From positions 1 through 14,686 of the forward strand of contig DHDH01000012.1 of the NCBI GenBank assembly GCA_002399235.1: DNA of 14,686 bases, in the 5' to 3' direction. Below the pieces are notes generated by a model. That model saw only the letters and a program-made list of their open reading frames with translations, ran no database searches and was not told the DNA's origin. The position numbers were made by a program, and so were the translations under genes. Below are positions 1 through 7,696 of the stretch, in pieces (the first letter of the stretch is position 1; every line of letters starts with the position of its first letter). Source of the DNA: Firmicutes bacterium UBA4881. Lineage in GTDB: Bacteria > Bacillota > DTU065.

Positions 1-73
1 CTTTTTTTTGATAAAAATATAAATTATAAGGGTAACTTAAATAGTAGTAATAATAATAGGAGGTGTCACCATC

Positions 74-1273
74 GTGCAAAGTTGGTTAAAATATATCCTT
101 TTGACGCTTGTGATTGTAATTCTTTTTGGTGGTGGACCTCTATATATTTATTTATATATACTGTTTTTTACTGTTCTTTTAACGCAAACTTGGGCGCAAT
201 TAGCTTTATTAAAGGTTCAAGTAAAGCGAGAAGTAGCTTGCAAAGGTTATTTTATAGGTGAAGAGATCAAAGTTAAAGTTGTAGTAAAAAATACAGGCCT
301 TTTACCAGTTCTCTGGGTATATGTAGAAGAAAATGTACCTCAAGGACTTGCGGGAAGAGAACAAAAAAGGGTTTTATCCTTGCCCGCTTTCAGTAATCAA
401 ACTTATTTTTATAAATATAGAGCAAGGCAAAGAGGTCTATATTACTTTAACCCTTTTCGGCTGATAATAGGGGATTTGCTTGGTTTGTACCATTACCAAA
501 AAGAATTTGGTGATAAAAATGAAATAATAATTTACCCAAACTACCAGAGGGTAATTTTTCAACAAGCTGGTTTGTGGGGCTTGGAGGCTATTATAAAAAC
601 CCAACTAAGCTTTGTTCCCGATCCAATGACAGTATTTGGCAGCAGGGATTACAGAAGGGGAGATCCCCTAAACCTTATCGACTGGAAAGCTACGGCAAGA
701 GCTGACTCTCTTAAGATTAGACAAAGTGAATATTATCGTTCCTTATCTTTAGCTATTTTACTGAATGGCAATCTTCTTGACTATCAAACACCCTTGGAGC
801 TAGAAGAAGCAATTGAAGTCGCAGCTAGCATGGCTAAATGGCTCCTCGATAGCAAGGGAAGAGTTGGCTTATATTCTAATGGCCGCGATATAAGGCATAT
901 GGATGATAGAAAACTTCCTGTTGTCGGTGTAGAACCTAAAAATGATCCAGAGCAATTCTTAAGAATCTTAACGTCTCTCGCCACTTTACATGTCGGCCAT
1001 TCTTTCCCTTTTAATAAACTACTAGAACGGGTTTTAGGTGATTTATCTTTAGACACAGCCTTACTGATTATTTCAGCTTCCATTTCTGAGGAAATGTGGC
1101 CTAGAATTGTGCAAGCCAAACAACATGGGAAACAAATCTGGATACTGGTAACTAGACCATTAAAGAAAATAGAGCATGAGCAATTAAGTAATAAAGCAAA
1201 GAGTACAGGTGTAAAGGTTATCATAAAGAACTTAAAAAGGGAGGTAGGCGACATTGTCTTGGAAGTTCTCTGA
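74..1273 (+). CDS. DUF58 domain protein (MoxR-operon type), membrane anchored
   Basis: Seen: a GTG start with an AGGAGGTG ribosome binding site at 58-65; a hydrophobic N-terminus (about residues 7-40) that could form two membrane helices; then a soluble region. Residues 189-217 carry the DUF58 hallmark: GSRDYRRGDPLNLIDWKATA followed by LKIRQSE. Length 399 aa is usual for the family. Known: DUF58 proteins have a von Willebrand A-like region, are usually encoded next to a MoxR AAA ATPase and transglutaminase/DUF4129 genes, and are linked to envelope or protease functions whose biochemistry is poorly defined. The next gene starts 20 nt before this one ends, so the two are probably translationally coupled. 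Family assignment is firm; the cellular role is not. Confidence 0.9.
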   Translation: MQSWLKYILLTLVIVILFGGGPLYIYLYILFFTVLLTQTWAQLALLKVQVKREVACKGYFIGEEIKVKVVVKNTGLLPVLWVYVEENVPQGLAGREQKRVLSLPAFSNQTYFYKYRARQRGLYYFNPFRLIIGDLLGLYHYQKEFGDKNEIIIYPNYQRVIFQQAGLWGLEAIIKTQLSFVPDPMTVFGSRDYRRGDPLNLIDWKATARADSLKIRQSEYYRSLSLAILLNGNLLDYQTPLELEEAIEVAASMAKWLLDSKGRVGLYSNGRDIRHMDDRKLPVVGVEPKNDPEQFLRILTSLATLHVGHSFPFNKLLERVLGDLSLDTALLIISASISEEMWPRIVQAKQHGKQIWILVTRPLKKIEHEQLSNKAKSTGVKVIIKNLKREVGDIVLEVL

Positions 1274-1997
1274 AATTAATTTATCTAAACTAACCCTACC
1301 TCTTTTATCGGCTGCTTTAATAGGACAGTTTTTATTATTAAACAAAAATATTTGGTGGCGAGGTTGGCTATTTTGGTTATTTCTTGTTCTAGTTACTTTT
1401 ATAGCTGATATCACTGCTCAAGTTAGAAAAAAAAGTGAAGCGCCTCTTTCTCTCTTCGGGGTAGTATTTTTAATAGCTTTAGTGATGGCAAATGTTATCC
1501 TTGTAACCTATTACAAATTAAAATTTACATGGTCCAATCTTTTCTACGTTAAGGGTGAGCATTTATCTTTAATTGTTTTAATACTAGCTTTCTATTGGGG
1601 CCTGAGTCACGGAGAGATGCTAAGCTCTATAAAAGCTTATTGGCATCCTTTAGATAACGAAATTGCTGATCTAAGAATAAAAGCTTTTACACCCATTAGC
1701 ATGAGTTTAATTATCAAAAGAACACTCTTTTTAGGTTTTGTAGAACACCTAATTGTTTGGCAATTTAACATTAATCTTGTGACGTTATTACCTTTCTGGC
1801 TCTTACAATTTACTTATTTAAGCTTAATACAATTTTGGGGACTAGCTATTAATCTTAAGGGAATGAAGATCGATTTTCCTAAGGGGCACAGAGGTGTCTG
1901 GCAAAAATCGTTAATCGCTTTTTTTCTGATTGTGATTATTTTTTTCTTGGTTTATGCCAAGGAATATACTGACGATTCGATCCGAAAGAATTGCTAA
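1254..1997 (+). CDS. multi-pass membrane protein of unknown family, DUF58 operon
   Basis: I do not recognise the family. The 247-aa product is strongly hydrophobic, with about six or seven likely membrane helices near residues 14-29, 36-52, 65-86, 104-118, 150-170, 174-197 and 218-234, and a short basic tail. The start is TTG, with GGGAGGT at 1239-1245 about nine nt upstream, inside the end of the DUF58 gene. Position between DUF58 and DUF4129-like genes suggests it fills the place taken in related operons by the membrane part of a TgpA/DUF3488-like transglutaminase, but no transglutaminase domain is present. That comparison is inference from gene order only. Confidence 0.72.
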   Translation: MSWKFSEINLSKLTLPLLSAALIGQFLLLNKNIWWRGWLFWLFLVLVTFIADITAQVRKKSEAPLSLFGVVFLIALVMANVILVTYYKLKFTWSNLFYVKGEHLSLIVLILAFYWGLSHGEMLSSIKAYWHPLDNEIADLRIKAFTPISMSLIIKRTLFLGFVEHLIVWQFNINLVTLLPFWLLQFTYLSLIQFWGLAINLKGMKIDFPKGHRGVWQKSLIAFFLIVIIFFLVYAKEYTDDSIRKNC

Positions 1998-2694
1998 TAA
2001 CATAGTTAATCTATTAAGTAAAATACACAGTTACCAAGCTCCTGAGAGAGAAAAACCAAGATCAATACCTTTTTTGGGGAATGAGCAACTTGAGGATAAC
2101 TTCAGTCCAGGAAAACCAACAGCAACTGGGTGGTTGTTTATAACATTTTTTGTGTTACAATTAATAATTGTGGTGTTGTTGCCAGCTTTAACGATAGCCA
2201 CATTTATAGGTTGGTTACTTTATCTAGCTGTTAAGTCAGAGTATGATAAGCTCGAAGGTTTACCCGGGTTTTTTATCAACATCTATCTTTGGTTAAAAAA
2301 TGTAGTAGTACAAAGTGGTAAAAAAGTTGTACTAATAACTGGAAAGGAAAACCCTGGTAATAATCTTCTTACTAGAGCAGTAGAGAAGAAATATATTTTG
2401 GGGCACAGCGGGTGTTATAAGCGTTTAATAAAGGTTTGTCAAAACAATGGATTACAATTTAGAGCAAGTATGACACCTAACGAATTAGCCAAAGCCAGCG
2501 AAGATAGATGGCCACAGTTAAAGGAAAAAGTTTTGCAAATAACTAGTACCCATATCGAAGAAAAGTATGGAAAAATTAAACTAAGCAAGAAGAAGAAAGA
2601 AACTTGCTGGCGCAATTTAGAGCAAATCACAGCTTATCTTCAATTATGGCAGATAGAAAAAGAAATAAAAAAGCAGGAGATACCACGTATATAG
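1954..2694 (+). CDS. membrane protein with DUF4129-like C-terminal domain
   Basis: The 246-aa product has an N-terminal soluble stretch, a long hydrophobic segment at about residues 57-94, and a basic C-terminal region. Residues 154-206 (YKRLIKVCQNNGLQ, then MTPNELAK, then a helix ending EEKYGKIKL) follow the pattern I know from DUF4129 domains, which accompany MoxR, DUF58 and transglutaminase genes. The reading frame overlaps the previous gene by 44 nt. The ATG at 1954 has no clear ribosome binding site; an AAGGA at 1959-1963 would suit a non-ATG start a few codons later (for example CTG at 1969), so the exact start is open. It is probably the last gene of the operon. Domain call is moderate; existence of the gene is well supported by frame length and context. 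Confidence 0.75.
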   Translation: MPRNILTIRSERIANNIVNLLSKIHSYQAPEREKPRSIPFLGNEQLEDNFSPGKPTATGWLFITFFVLQLIIVVLLPALTIATFIGWLLYLAVKSEYDKLEGLPGFFINIYLWLKNVVVQSGKKVVLITGKENPGNNLLTRAVEKKYILGHSGCYKRLIKVCQNNGLQFRASMTPNELAKASEDRWPQLKEKVLQITSTHIEEKYGKIKLSKKKKETCWRNLEQITAYLQLWQIEKEIKKQEIPRI

Positions 2695-2772
2695 GAGAAA
2701 ACAAAGTAAGAATATCATGCCTTTCTAAAAACATTTCTCCTTCTATACTGTATTTATACTTCTAAAGAAGGA

Positions 2773-2802
2773 TTTTCGAGATTTTGTCGAAAATGATATA
2801 CT
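2773..2802 (+). promoter_or_regulatory. inverted repeat overlapping a possible -10 (promoter/operator candidate)
   Basis: TTTTCGA at 2773-2779 and TCGAAAA at 2787-2793 form a perfect 7-bp inverted repeat with a 7-nt spacer. GATATACT, with TATACT at 2797-2802, follows directly. No convincing TTGACA-like -35 lies at 16-18 nt. An operator or an alternative-sigma promoter are both possible; neither is shown. Confidence 0.3.
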
Positions 2803-3179
2803 AGCAGGTTTTATTGATAATATGTAACGCCGGAGATATTTAAGAAGGATTTATGCTGGAAACGCAGAATTTTTCAAGGTAGCACAATTCCAGTATTGTA
2901 ATACTTACCTGTTTGTGCAGCTACATTCTCTTTGCACGCTTCTGAGTTAGATACTTCTTCGGAAAATCACAAAAAGGAGGGGGTGCGTGGGAAGTCAATT
3001 ACTTTCCAGCAATTTGACTTGTCTGTTTGATGATTTCCGGTGTTGGGAGGTTGTTTAGACTGACTTTGGGGGAAAAGGAGTCAGGCTTTTAACCGAATGA
3101 GTGCAAAGAGTCAAGATTTAACTGAGATGCGGCTTTGCTAGGGTGGGCAATTTTACGCTCTCAGGTGCTGAAGGTTAAT

Positions 3180-3206
3180 TTTCAAGAGCTGGGCGAGTTC
3201 TTGAAA
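3180..3206 (+). promoter_or_regulatory. short stem-loop in the ABC operon leader
   Basis: TTTCAAGA at 3180-3187 pairs with TCTTGAAA at 3199-3206 around an 11-nt loop, about 65 nt before the first permease start. It has no T-run, so it is not a terminator. An RNA structure or a regulator binding site are both possible. Confidence 0.3.
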
Positions 3207-3272
3207 GAATACCTTTGACATAAAGTTTACTCCGTTATTGGGGAGACAATTTATAAAGGAGTGAAGTTTTTA

Positions 3273-4223
3273 ATGGCGACCACATCTGTTACCCCGAATG
3301 CCACACCAGAGGTACAAGCTTCTCAGGGTAAGCCACGTAGTTTATGGGAGAGAATGAAGGAGTACCGCTGGTCATATGCGTTTATTGCTCCGTATATGCT
3401 AATCTTTATTATTTTTACTGTAATTCCTGTCATCTGGGCTATGTTTCTGAGCTTGACCTACTATAACATGATTCAACCTCCTGTATGGGTTGGACTTGAA
3501 AACTATGCTCGCTTATTTACCGATGATCAATTGTTCTATTTAGCTGTAAAGAACACTTTCTATTTCTCTATTGTTACTGGTCCTCTCGGTTATTGTCTAT
3601 CATTGATTTTAGCTTGGCTAATCAATGAGGTTAAATATCGTAAACTATATACTTTGATTTATTATATTCCATCCATTACTTCAGGCGTTGCTATGGCTGT
3701 TATCTGGATGTATCTGTATAACGGTAGCAAATACGGTTTACTCAACTACCTCTTATTAAAATGGGGTATTATTGAAGAGCCAGTCTTATGGTTAAAGAAC
3801 GTTAAAACAACCTTGCCAGCTATTATGATTACATCTATTTGGATGAGTATGGGTACATCATTCCTTGTCTTTATTGCCGCTTTGCAAGGTGTGCCTCATG
3901 AGCTTTATGAAGCAGCACTCATCGATGGTGCAACTCGTTGGCAGGAGTTCTGGCATATTACTCTGCCTATGATTCGCCCCGCATTGCTATTCGGTGCGGT
4001 TATGACTGTTGTTAGCTCGTTCCAAGTATTCGACTTGACCATGGTCATGGCGGGTTTCCCAAGTACCCTCTACTGTGCACACACTATTGTTGGTCACTTG
4101 TATGACTATGCTTTCTTGCGCTTTGAGATGGGTTATGCATCTGCAATCGCTATCGTCCTCTTCTTGATGACCTTCATTATCTCTTCAGTCTTACGTAAGG
4201 TCCTCTCCTCTAAAGACCTATAA
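3273..4223 (+). CDS. CUT1-family carbohydrate ABC transporter permease (MalF/UgpA-like)
   Basis: One of the two integral membrane subunits of an ABC importer. I place the start at ATG 3273 (316 aa) rather than at the in-frame GTG 3261, because that GTG lies inside the ribosome binding site AAAGGAGTG (3256-3263) which has proper spacing to the ATG. After a soluble, basic N-terminus there are six likely membrane helices. The EAA loop that docks the ATPase is clear at residues 212-232 (YEAALIDGATRWQEF, then HITLP). Family knowledge: such permeases work with a MalG-like partner, a MalK-like ATPase pair and normally a lipid- or membrane-tethered binding protein. The partner permease follows after 81 nt. 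Substrate cannot be read from the sequence; sugars, oligosaccharides or glycerol derivatives are all possible. Confidence 0.93.
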   Translation: MATTSVTPNATPEVQASQGKPRSLWERMKEYRWSYAFIAPYMLIFIIFTVIPVIWAMFLSLTYYNMIQPPVWVGLENYARLFTDDQLFYLAVKNTFYFSIVTGPLGYCLSLILAWLINEVKYRKLYTLIYYIPSITSGVAMAVIWMYLYNGSKYGLLNYLLLKWGIIEEPVLWLKNVKTTLPAIMITSIWMSMGTSFLVFIAALQGVPHELYEAALIDGATRWQEFWHITLPMIRPALLFGAVMTVVSSFQVFDLTMVMAGFPSTLYCAHTIVGHLYDYAFLRFEMGYASAIAIVLFLMTFIISSVLRKVLSSKDL

Positions 4224-4304
4224 ACTTAGGTTGTTAGTGGTACAAGAATCGATAGCTTAACGGGAAAAGACAGAGTTATTGTGAATTCCTAAGGAGGTAC
4301 GGAA

Positions 4305-5189
4305 ATGTCTGCCAAAAAGAGAAAGGCCCCAACAAGGGGTAAGGCAGTTGAAAGAATTACAACGGGCCAGATTGTTATTTATGCGATTTTAACTCTCGGT
4401 GCCATTATCATGAGTTTACCGATTGTTTATATGATTTCTACAGCATTCAAACCAGTTACTGAGTTGCTTCTTTACCCACCAAGATTTTTAGTGCGTGTTC
4501 CAACCACTAAAAACTTTAGTGACTTAGCACTGGCTATGACCAGCACCGACACACCATTTATTCGTTATATTTTCAATAGTGCATTCGTTTCAACCATTGT
4601 GGTTGTCGGTACTATTATCCTAGCCACCTTGGCTGCATACCCTCTAGCCAAGCATAAATTCCCTGGCAGAGAGTTTATCTTCAATTTGATTATTAGTGCT
4701 CTTATGATTTCCGGCCACGTTACTATGATTCCTAGATACCTAGTTATCCGTAATACTGGTTGGATCGACACCTATTATGCGTTGATCATTCCTGCATTAG
4801 CAGGTTCTTATGGACTCTTCCTTATGAAGCAGTTTATTGAGCCAATTCCTAATGAAATGCTAGAGTCTGCTAAAATGGACGGAGCTAGCGAATGGAAGAT
4901 CTTCACTCACATTATTTTGCCTCTTTGTAAACCAGCTTGGGCAACCTTATCAATCTTTACCTTTATTGGCACATGGAACGACTTCTTCTCACCTCTTATT
5001 ATGACCACGAGCGACTCTATGAAGACATTGCCTTTGGCTATGAGAACTATTTCTGATGGTCAAAACATCGCTCGTATGGGTGCAGCCGCAGCTGGCAGTT
5101 TCCTAACTACTATTCCTGTAATCCTAGTATTTATCTTCTTCCAGAGATTCGTTGTTGAGACAATGACCTACTCTGGTATGAAGGGCTAA
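4305..5189 (+). CDS. CUT1-family carbohydrate ABC transporter permease (MalG/UgpE-like)
   Basis: Second membrane subunit of the importer. ATG start with AAGGAGGT at 4291-4298. The first 18 residues are rich in Lys and Arg and should be cytoplasmic; about six membrane helices follow. The EAA loop is at residues 186-206 (LESAKMDGASEWKIF, then HIILP), and the C-terminus (QRFVVETMTYSGMKG) has the family's usual ending. Length 294 aa is typical for MalG-type permeases. It pairs with the upstream MalF-like protein to make the translocation pore, with the two ATPases encoded directly downstream attached on the cytoplasmic face. Confidence 0.94.
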   Translation: MSAKKRKAPTRGKAVERITTGQIVIYAILTLGAIIMSLPIVYMISTAFKPVTELLLYPPRFLVRVPTTKNFSDLALAMTSTDTPFIRYIFNSAFVSTIVVVGTIILATLAAYPLAKHKFPGREFIFNLIISALMISGHVTMIPRYLVIRNTGWIDTYYALIIPALAGSYGLFLMKQFIEPIPNEMLESAKMDGASEWKIFTHIILPLCKPAWATLSIFTFIGTWNDFFSPLIMTTSDSMKTLPLAMRTISDGQNIARMGAAAAGSFLTTIPVILVFIFFQRFVVETMTYSGMKG

Positions 5190-5211
5190 TCTATTAAGAG
5201 GTGAATCTATA

Positions 5212-6360
5212 ATGGTAACCGTACGGCTCGAAAATATTGAAAAGGTTTTTGAGCAAAAAGCTCCTAATGGAGAAGTCTCAAAAGTCTATGCATTGAAAAA
5301 TATCAACTTGACTATCAACGACGGAGAGACTATCGCTGTCGTAGGGCCGTCGGGTTGCGGAAAGTCTACCTTGTTGCGCGTTATTGCCGGTTTGGAACAT
5401 TCTACAAGTGGGAATGTCTATTTTGATGATAAGGTAGTAAATGAAGTTGAACCTAAAGATCGTGGTATAGGTATTGTTTTCCAAAACTATGCTTTGTACC
5501 CGCACTATAAGTCTAAAGGAAATCTTTCGTTCTTCTTCAAACTGCGCAAGGTAAAAGAAGAGGAAATTAACGAGCGTGTAAGAATCACTGCAGAGACTCT
5601 TGGCGTAGGCTTTGAAGAACTCTTAAACCGCAAACCCGGCCAGCTGTCTGGTGGACAGCAACAGAGAGTGGCGTTGGGTCGTTGTATTATTAAAGAACCA
5701 ACTATTTTCTTGCTAGATGAGCCACTTTCTAACCTTGACGCTAAACTGCGTGAAAGAACAAGAATTGAACTAAAACGTCTGCTAAAAAGATTTAAGGTTA
5801 CTACTTTCTACGTTACACATGACCAGGTTGAAGCTGTTACCTTAGGTGATCGTATCGCAGTTATGAAAAGCGGTATGATTCAACAGGTAGCTCCATACAA
5901 CGAGATTTACAAACATCCTGCTAACATGTTCGTAGCTAACTTTATTGGTTTACCACCTATGAAGTTCATGAATGTAACCTTAAAAGGCCAAAAATTAGTA
6001 GGTGCAGGTTTTGAGGTAGAGATCTCAAATGAAGTTGCCAAAGCAATAGGCGACGAAAGCAGAAAACTGGCGTTAGGTATTCGTCCAGAGCATGTTCAAT
6101 TTAAATTCGAAAAAGAAGCAGGTTATTACCCAGCAAATATCGATGTTATTGAACCTCTACCTAATGAAGGAGCTAACTATCTCTTCTTTTCTTTCCAAGA
6201 AAATGTAGAAACGATCACTAAAGCTGATCTTAACTTTGATGGTAATGTTGGTGATACCATCTATGTTCATCTAGATCCAGCAAAGATCTATTTGTTTGAC
6301 GCCGATACAGAAGAAGCTATAGTTACTCAGGATAAAATACTTTCAGTTGCCAACGCTTAA
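5212..6360 (+). CDS. ABC transporter ATPase, MalK/MsmX/UgpC-type (first of a tandem pair)
   Basis: Energises sugar import by ATP hydrolysis. Seen: Walker A GPSGCGKST at residues 45-53, Q-loop Gln in FQNYALYPH at 90-98, signature LSGGQQQR at 145-152, Walker B IFLLDE at 165-170, D-loop SNLD, and switch His in VTHDQ at 201-205, so the site looks complete. The C-terminal third is the TOBE-like regulatory region of MalK-type proteins (GIRPEH motif). Odd: after YPH the usual hydrophobic MTVYENI stretch is replaced by YKSKGNLSFFFKLRKV, in the region facing the permease EAA loop. ATG start with AAGAGGTG upstream. It lies 22 nt after the permease and 33 nt before a second ATPase gene. Confidence 0.93.
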   Translation: MVTVRLENIEKVFEQKAPNGEVSKVYALKNINLTINDGETIAVVGPSGCGKSTLLRVIAGLEHSTSGNVYFDDKVVNEVEPKDRGIGIVFQNYALYPHYKSKGNLSFFFKLRKVKEEEINERVRITAETLGVGFEELLNRKPGQLSGGQQQRVALGRCIIKEPTIFLLDEPLSNLDAKLRERTRIELKRLLKRFKVTTFYVTHDQVEAVTLGDRIAVMKSGMIQQVAPYNEIYKHPANMFVANFIGLPPMKFMNVTLKGQKLVGAGFEVEISNEVAKAIGDESRKLALGIRPEHVQFKFEKEAGYYPANIDVIEPLPNEGANYLFFSFQENVETITKADLNFDGNVGDTIYVHLDPAKIYLFDADTEEAIVTQDKILSVANA

Positions 6361-6393
6361 TTTGGTAATTTCGTTTAAGGGGGGAACAACGCT

Positions 6394-7518
6394 TTGGCAG
6401 ATGTAAATTTGCAAAACGTAGTTAAGCAATATCCCAATGGTGTTGTTGCTGTAGATAATCTAAACTTGCATATTAAAAATGAAGAGTTTTTAGTTTTGGT
6501 TGGCCCTTCAGGATGCGGTAAAACAACAACTTTACGTATGATTGCCGGTCTTGAAGAGATCACCAAAGGAGATATCCTTATTGATGGCAAAGTGGTTAAC
6601 AATGTACCACCTGATGCCAGAGATATCGCTATTGTTTTCCAAGATTATGTATTGTATCCTCATAAGACTGTTTATGAGAATATGCAATTTGCTTTAGAAA
6701 ACACAGGTATGAGAGAAGTTGAAGCCAAAAGAGCTATTGAAGAAGCTGCTAGCATTCTAGGTCTTTCTGGATATCTAGACAGATTCCCAAGCGAGCTCTC
6801 TGGCGGTCAGAAACAACGTGTGGCTCTCGGACGTGCAATTGTGCGTCAGCCTAAAGTGCTTCTGATGGATGAACCTCTTTCTAACCTCGATCCAATGCTG
6901 AGATCAGAAATGCGTGCGCATATCAAGAGAATGCAACGCAAAAAGAAGGTTACAACCGTTTATGTAACCCACGATCAGCAAGAAGCTATGACCATGGGTG
7001 ACAGAATTGTTCTTATGAATAATGGTGTTATCCAACAGCAAGGTCCAGCTAAAGAATTGTATTTAAGACCAAAAAATAAATTTGTTGCTACCTTCCTTGG
7101 CAATCCTAGCATGAATATTTTCAAAGCCAAATTAGAGAAGAATGGCGACAATGTATACGCAAAAACTGATAAATTTAGAATTAAGTTATTAGCTGAAGAG
7201 GCCAAACAACCTAATGTTCAAGCTCATGTTGATAAAGAAGTGTATCTTGGTTTAAGACCAGAAGCTTTACAAGACGTTGAGTTTGTAACAGACATTAATG
7301 TAGATCCAGAAAACATCATTACTATTAAAGTAGATATTTACGAACCAATGGGCGCCTCAGCCTATCTCACCTGGTTTGACGGCGATAGCAAGTATATTGC
7401 AGAAGTTGATGCTCATACATCTGCAAGAGTAGAACAAGAGATTAAACTCTATGCAGATCCACGTGGTATTCAACTCTTTGATAGAGACACTGAAGAAACA
7501 ATGCTTGTTAAAGCCTAA
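6394..7518 (+). CDS. ABC transporter ATPase, MalK/MsmX/UgpC-type (second of a tandem pair)
   Basis: Second nucleotide-binding subunit. TTG start, chosen because AAGGGGGG at 6378-6385 lies just upstream and the protein begins exactly where MalK-type proteins do (MADVNLQNVVKQYPNG). Seen: Walker A GPSGCGKTT at residues 37-45, signature LSGGQKQR at 135-142, Walker B VLLMDE at 155-160, D-loop SNLD, switch His in VTHDQ at 191-195, and a TOBE-like C-terminal region (GLRPEA). The segment after the Q-loop reads FQDYVLYPHKTVYEN, one residue (usually Met) shorter than the common YPHMTVYEN. Both tandem ATPases keep every catalytic motif, so a heterodimer with two working sites is the simplest reading. 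Known parallel: the GlpS/GlpT pair of the Rhizobium glycerol importer. Confidence 0.93.
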   Translation: MADVNLQNVVKQYPNGVVAVDNLNLHIKNEEFLVLVGPSGCGKTTTLRMIAGLEEITKGDILIDGKVVNNVPPDARDIAIVFQDYVLYPHKTVYENMQFALENTGMREVEAKRAIEEAASILGLSGYLDRFPSELSGGQKQRVALGRAIVRQPKVLLMDEPLSNLDPMLRSEMRAHIKRMQRKKKVTTVYVTHDQQEAMTMGDRIVLMNNGVIQQQGPAKELYLRPKNKFVATFLGNPSMNIFKAKLEKNGDNVYAKTDKFRIKLLAEEAKQPNVQAHVDKEVYLGLRPEALQDVEFVTDINVDPENIITIKVDIYEPMGASAYLTWFDGDSKYIAEVDAHTSARVEQEIKLYADPRGIQLFDRDTEETMLVKA

Positions 7519-7535
7519 TTAAGTAAGTTTACTTT

Positions 7536-7565
7536 GGGGCCTAATCCCTAAAGGTATTTGGCCCC
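7536..7565 (+). terminator. GC-rich hairpin after the ATPase pair, weak terminator or attenuator
   Basis: GGGGCC at 7536-7541 pairs with GGCCCC at 7560-7565 over an 18-nt loop in which CC and GG can pair further. It is followed by TTGTAAAG, a poor T-run, so termination would be incomplete at best. It could protect the upstream mRNA end or set the ratio of ATPase to secreted protein. Confidence 0.4.
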
Positions 7566-7582
7566 TTGTAAAGTATCTTACA

Positions 7583-7648
7583 GTCAGAAGTTACCGTTTT
7601 TATGTAACTAATTATTTAGGTATTTGGTTTCAAAAACGGAGGTCTGAC
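7583..7648 (+). promoter_or_regulatory. long imperfect stem-loop upstream of the secreted carbohydrate-binding-like protein
   Basis: Outer stem GTCAGA 7583-7588 / TCTGAC 7643-7648, asymmetric internal loop, then inner stem CCGTTTTT 7594-7601 / AAAAACGG 7632-7639, with a 30-nt apical loop. The right arm contains GGAGG at 7638-7642, so folding would mask a ribosome-binding-like sequence. GTTAC at 7590-7594 can alternatively pair with GTAAC at 7604-7608, so two exclusive folds exist. Function unknown. Confidence 0.4.
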
Positions 7649-7696
7649 AGTTGGGGGTTTTTAGCTCCAGGAAAAAAGAGATGGAGGGGAGAAAAG

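Larger units (their letters stand above)
2695..3272. other. long gene-free leader upstream of the ABC transporter operon
   Basis: No reading frame of ordinary length is present in these 578 nt. What can be seen: a 7-bp inverted repeat at 2773-2793 (TTTTCGA / TCGAAAA) followed by TATACT at 2797-2802, a possible -10; a strong ribosome-binding-like AAAGGAGGGGG at 2973-2983 with a GTG six nt downstream of its AGGAGG; inverted copies of CTCTTTGCAC at 2928-2937 and 3101-3110; a hairpin at 2993-3020 (AAGTCAA / TTGACTT); a CTGACT / AGTCAG hairpin at 3060-3084 followed by GCTTTT; and a stem at 3180-3206. A TTGACA at 3215-3220 has no good -10 at 17 nt. I recognise no known riboswitch class. The region probably holds the operon promoter and a regulatory leader. 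Confidence 0.5.
7519..7696. other. structured gap between ATPase and secreted-protein genes
   Basis: This 178-nt gap holds two hairpins, described separately, and a ribosome binding site, GGAGGGG at 7683-7689, for the next gene. It also holds a second ribosome-binding-like GGAGG at 7638-7642, eight nt before a TTG that opens a 23-codon frame. No strong promoter is evident; TTACAG at 7578-7583 with TATGTA 17 nt later is only a weak match. Confidence 0.5.

Noticed and set aside
784..1254. 156-aa minus-strand frame opposite the DUF58 gene
   Set aside because: It lies wholly opposite a well-supported gene, shows Cys/Ser-rich nonsense composition and no known motif; the other minus-strand frames in the window are rejected for the same reason.
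2690..2747. Terminator after the DUF4129-like gene
   Set aside because: GGAGAAA can pair with TTTCTCC, but the loop is over 30 nt and no T-run follows; I would not call it a terminator.
3215..3243. TTGACA promoter just before the first permease
   Set aside because: The -35 is perfect but no acceptable -10 lies at 15-19 nt, so it is not listed as a promoter.
3261..3272. GTG 3261 as start of the first permease
   Set aside because: The GTG is part of the ribosome binding site AAAGGAGTG; ATG 3273 has correct spacing.
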